Shown piece after piece: positions 5,748-7,495 of a DNA stretch of 7,495 nt (position 1 is the first letter of the stretch; each line of letters starts with the position of its first letter). Origin of the DNA: Desulfatirhabdium sp964549995 (GTDB taxonomy: Bacteria > Desulfobacterota > Desulfobacteria > Desulfobacterales > Desulfatirhabdiaceae); assembly GCA_964549995.1 (NCBI GenBank), contig CAZJXF010000153.1, positions 1 to 7,495 on the forward strand, in the 5' to 3' direction. The notes beneath the pieces are model-generated. The model saw only the letters and a program-made list of their open reading frames with translations. It searched no databases and was not told where the DNA came from. The translations under genes and the position numbers were made by a program.

Positions 5748-6689
5748 TTACTGTTCGGATCGAACCGATTCGATCCACCGTCTAAAGCGATATTCCTCCT
5801 TCAAGACCAACCACCGGGCTTCCAACGGATCGACGACCTCGAACCGGACACGATATCCAGGAAGCACCTGGGCCATTCGGCCGATATCCACGCTGATTAC
5901 CGTCGCCATCTTCGTGTATCCTCCGGTCGTCTGACGATCCGCCATCAGGACGATCGGGCGTCCGTCTCCGGGCACCTGAACGGCTCCGGTCACGATGCCG
6001 TCGGAAAGAATGTCCGGCCCGGCTCGATGCCTGAGCGGCGGCCCTTCCAAGGCGATCCCCATCCGATCCGATCGGGAGGTGACGGTGTATTCGGATGACC
6101 GGAAAACGTCGAGTACATCCTCGGCAAAGGCATCCGCCTGCGGCCCCAGGACACAGCGCACCGCCACGTCCTCCCGCAAGACCGGAATCCACTCCGGATC
6201 GATGGTTCGCGCAGGCCGGTGGAGCGGTGTACCGAAAGAAAGCGTATCCCCTTTTCGGAGCGCTCGGCCCTCGAATCCGCCGAAGCCCGCTTTCACATAG
6301 GTCGATCGGCTGCCCATCACGATCGGAACATCGATCGCGCCGGCGACACACAAATACATGCGCGCACCCACGGGAGCGTGATCGACACGCACCCGATCCC
6401 CACGCCGGACCGGCTGAACGCACCAGAAGGCGACTGCCGCATCGTTCAGCCAGGCAGGAGCCGAAGCACCGGTCAGGCAGAACAGCCCATCTTCTTCGAA
6501 TTCGGCTTCGAACCCGCCCCAAGTGATTTCGATCGCTGCAGCCCCTTCGTCGTTTCCGACCAGGATGTTTCCCACCCGCAGAGAAAACGGATCCATCGCC
6601 CCGGAAACCGGCACCCCTCGGTCCTGGTACCCGTACCGGCCCAGGTCCTGAACGGTTGCGAACGGACCGGGATCGAGAATGCGCATCAT
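5748..6689 (-). CDS. pxpC: 5-oxoprolinase subunit C (biotin-dependent carboxyltransferase family)
   Basis: PxpC (KipA/YbgK type), 313 aa. With PxpA and PxpB it forms the prokaryotic ATP-dependent 5-oxoprolinase that hydrolyses pyroglutamate, a damage product of glutamine and glutamate, to glutamate in the cytoplasm. The family (CT_A_B, allophanate-hydrolase subunit 2) is recognised from TVQDLGRYGYQDRGVPVSGAMD (12-33), FCLTGA (70-75) with RRGDRVRV (95-102), MGSRSTYVKAGFGGFEGRALRKGD (125-148), SDRMGIALEGP (207-217), SDGIVTGAVQVPGDGRPIVLMADRQTTGGY (229-258) and DIGRMAQVLPG (268-278). All core blocks are present and the length is normal. The first ATG at 6689 overlaps the pxpB stop as ATGA and has AAGGAGG 7 nt upstream; the second ATG at 6686 is a possible alternative. 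Despite the old family name it does not carry biotin. Confidence 0.95.
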   Translation of the reverse strand: MMRILDPGPFATVQDLGRYGYQDRGVPVSGAMDPFSLRVGNILVGNDEGAAAIEITWGGFEAEFEEDGLFCLTGASAPAWLNDAAVAFWCVQPVRRGDRVRVDHAPVGARMYLCVAGAIDVPIVMGSRSTYVKAGFGGFEGRALRKGDTLSFGTPLHRPARTIDPEWIPVLREDVAVRCVLGPQADAFAEDVLDVFRSSEYTVTSRSDRMGIALEGPPLRHRAGPDILSDGIVTGAVQVPGDGRPIVLMADRQTTGGYTKMATVISVDIGRMAQVLPGYRVRFEVVDPLEARWLVLKEEYRFRRWIESVRSEQ

Positions 6690-7381
6690 GGAGCAGCCTC
6701 CTTGCAGGAAGCAATCGGCACGAAGCGGATCCGATCCCCCGGCTCCAGCAGAAAGGGCCGATCGCCCATCGGATCGAAGAGCCGAAGCGGCGTTCTGCCG
6801 ATCAATTGCCATCCCCCTGGGCTGTCGATGGAATAGATACCGGTTTGCCTGTCTGCAATGCCCACGCTTCCGGCCGGAACGCGTTTTCGGGGTGTCGATC
6901 GCCGAGGGGTGAACAGACGGGAATCGAGTCCGCCCAGATAGGGGAATCCCGGTGTAAAGCCGATCATGTAGACCGTATAGAGGGGCGCCGTGTGGAGGGC
7001 GATCACTTCCGCGGCCGAAAGACCGTGGTACCGGCATACGTCTTCGAGATCCGGGCCGTCCGCTCCCCCGTAGGAAACGGGAATGTCGACGATCCGCCCG
7101 CCTTCGGCCCCTTCCGGCTCGGTATCCGAAGCGGCTGCAAGCACTTCATCGATTTCCATGCGAAGCCTTTCGAAGGACATCCGCCACGGATCGATCTGCA
7201 CGAGCAGACTGGCATATGCCGGTATCACATCGAGAATGCCATGGATGTGCTTTGCCTTCAACCACCGAAACAACCGCATCACCTGTCGGTGCACCGATGG
7301 ATCGATCGCTGCCCCGAATTCGACGAGCAGGCCGGTGTCACCGCAGAGGCGATATCGGGGATAAGAAACATCCTCATTCAT
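6686..7381 (-). CDS. pxpB: 5-oxoprolinase subunit B
   Basis: PxpB (KipI/YbgJ type, CT_C_D or allophanate-hydrolase subunit 1 family), 231 aa, usual length. It is the partner of PxpC in 5-oxoproline hydrolysis; the Bacillus homologue KipI is also known to inhibit the sporulation kinase KinA, a role not implied here. Diagnostic blocks are CGDTGLLVEFG (13-23), a central VSYGGADGPDLEDVC (102-116) and the strongly conserved GFTPGFPYLGGLD..L.TPRR.TPR..VPAGSVGIADRQTGIY (141-183), then SPGGWQLIGRTPLRLFDP (187-204) and LLEPGDRIRFVPI (211-223). The start ATG at 7381 is the only good choice: an in-frame TGA lies 18 nt before it, and the protein start aligns with the family. The site has no clear purine-rich ribosome site. 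Its upstream sequence is a dispersed 20-bp repeat, and it overlaps the stop of an open frame as ATGA. Confidence 0.95.
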   Translation of the reverse strand: MNEDVSYPRYRLCGDTGLLVEFGAAIDPSVHRQVMRLFRWLKAKHIHGILDVIPAYASLLVQIDPWRMSFERLRMEIDEVLAAASDTEPEGAEGGRIVDIPVSYGGADGPDLEDVCRYHGLSAAEVIALHTAPLYTVYMIGFTPGFPYLGGLDSRLFTPRRSTPRKRVPAGSVGIADRQTGIYSIDSPGGWQLIGRTPLRLFDPMGDRPFLLEPGDRIRFVPIASCKEAAP

Positions 7382-7494
7382 GATGGTCTCGCAAAAAGTT
7401 CACAAGTCTCATCCGAGTCGCATGGGGGGAGACACGCCTTCTTCGTTGCATCGGATAAACTCAGCCGCCCGAGCTCGTAAGGGCCGGGCATGTG
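7378..7494 (-). CDS. Open frame entering from the right edge, unrecognised
   Basis: On the minus strand a frame is open from the window edge for 38 codons to a TGA at 7378-7380 that overlaps the pxpB start as ATGA. The visible residues include YELGRLSLSDATKKACL and an ending CELFARPS. It does not resemble the C-terminus of PxpA or another protein I know. Its last seven codons are the dispersed 20-bp repeat, which suggests that part, or all, of the stretch is intergenic repeat read by chance. If real, it is the 3' end of a gene coupled to pxpB. Confidence 0.2.
   Translation of the reverse strand, partial: HMPGPYELGRLSLSDATKKACLPPCDSDETCELFARPS
7380..7399 (-). repeat. Dispersed 20-bp repeat, copy 2
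   Basis: Read on the minus strand this is actttttgcgagaccatcat, matching 98-117 at 18 of 20 bases. It ends on the first two bases of the pxpB start codon and has the same orientation as pxpB, just as copy 1 has the orientation of the transporter operon. Confidence 0.6.
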
Positions 7495-7495
7495 G

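Noticed and set aside
6219..7480. Long plus-strand open frames across pxpB and pxpC (6219-6836 and 6656-7480)
   Set aside because: They are opposite-strand shadows of high-GC genes: low-complexity Arg/Ser/Pro/His-rich translations with no family resemblance.

Overview
The window looks like a chromosomal segment of a Gram-negative bacterium of medium to fairly high GC. The evidence is an outer-membrane type lipoprotein of the TraT family, AGGAGG-type ribosome binding sites, and protein styles typical of Proteobacteria in the old 'delta' sense. Assignment to Desulfobacterota or relatives is my inference from gene style and from a dispersed intergenic repeat; no marker gene here proves it.

The left half (246-4597, plus strand) is a tight transport cluster. 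It holds a secreted family-5 (peptide/nickel/opine type) substrate-binding protein, two DppB/DppC-like inner-membrane permeases joined by a 4-nt gap and an ATGA overlap, and then, after an 83-nt gap, a class I SAM-dependent methyltransferase. No ATP-binding subunit is present in the window, although such importers need one or two. The coupling of importer and methyltransferase is the most interesting biological unit here. It suggests uptake of a small molecule, peptide or metal chelate that is methylated in the cytoplasm, or whose maturation needs methylation. The substrate cannot be read from the sequence.

The middle (4598-4932) is a 335-nt gap between two convergent gene sets. It carries a near-perfect 16-bp-stem palindrome (4779-4813) of the REP/mobile-palindrome kind. 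The palindrome sits directly after a strong ribosome binding site and start codon and closes that frame after seven codons. A second, weaker hairpin lies at 4661-4686. No conventional terminator with a U-tract is evident on either strand.

The right half (4933-7381, minus strand) is a second operon of visibly higher GC: pxpB and pxpC, two subunits of the prokaryotic ATP-dependent 5-oxoprolinase (pyroglutamate to glutamate), overlapping by ATGA, followed 23 nt later by a traT-like lipoprotein gene. The third oxoprolinase subunit, PxpA, is not in the window. A short open frame enters from the right edge and overlaps the pxpB start by ATGA, but it does not look like the end of PxpA.

A 20-bp sequence occurs near both ends of the window (98-117 and, inverted, 7380-7399; 18 of 20 match). 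Each copy is upstream of, and oriented with, the operon next to it. It is probably one unit of a dispersed genomic repeat.
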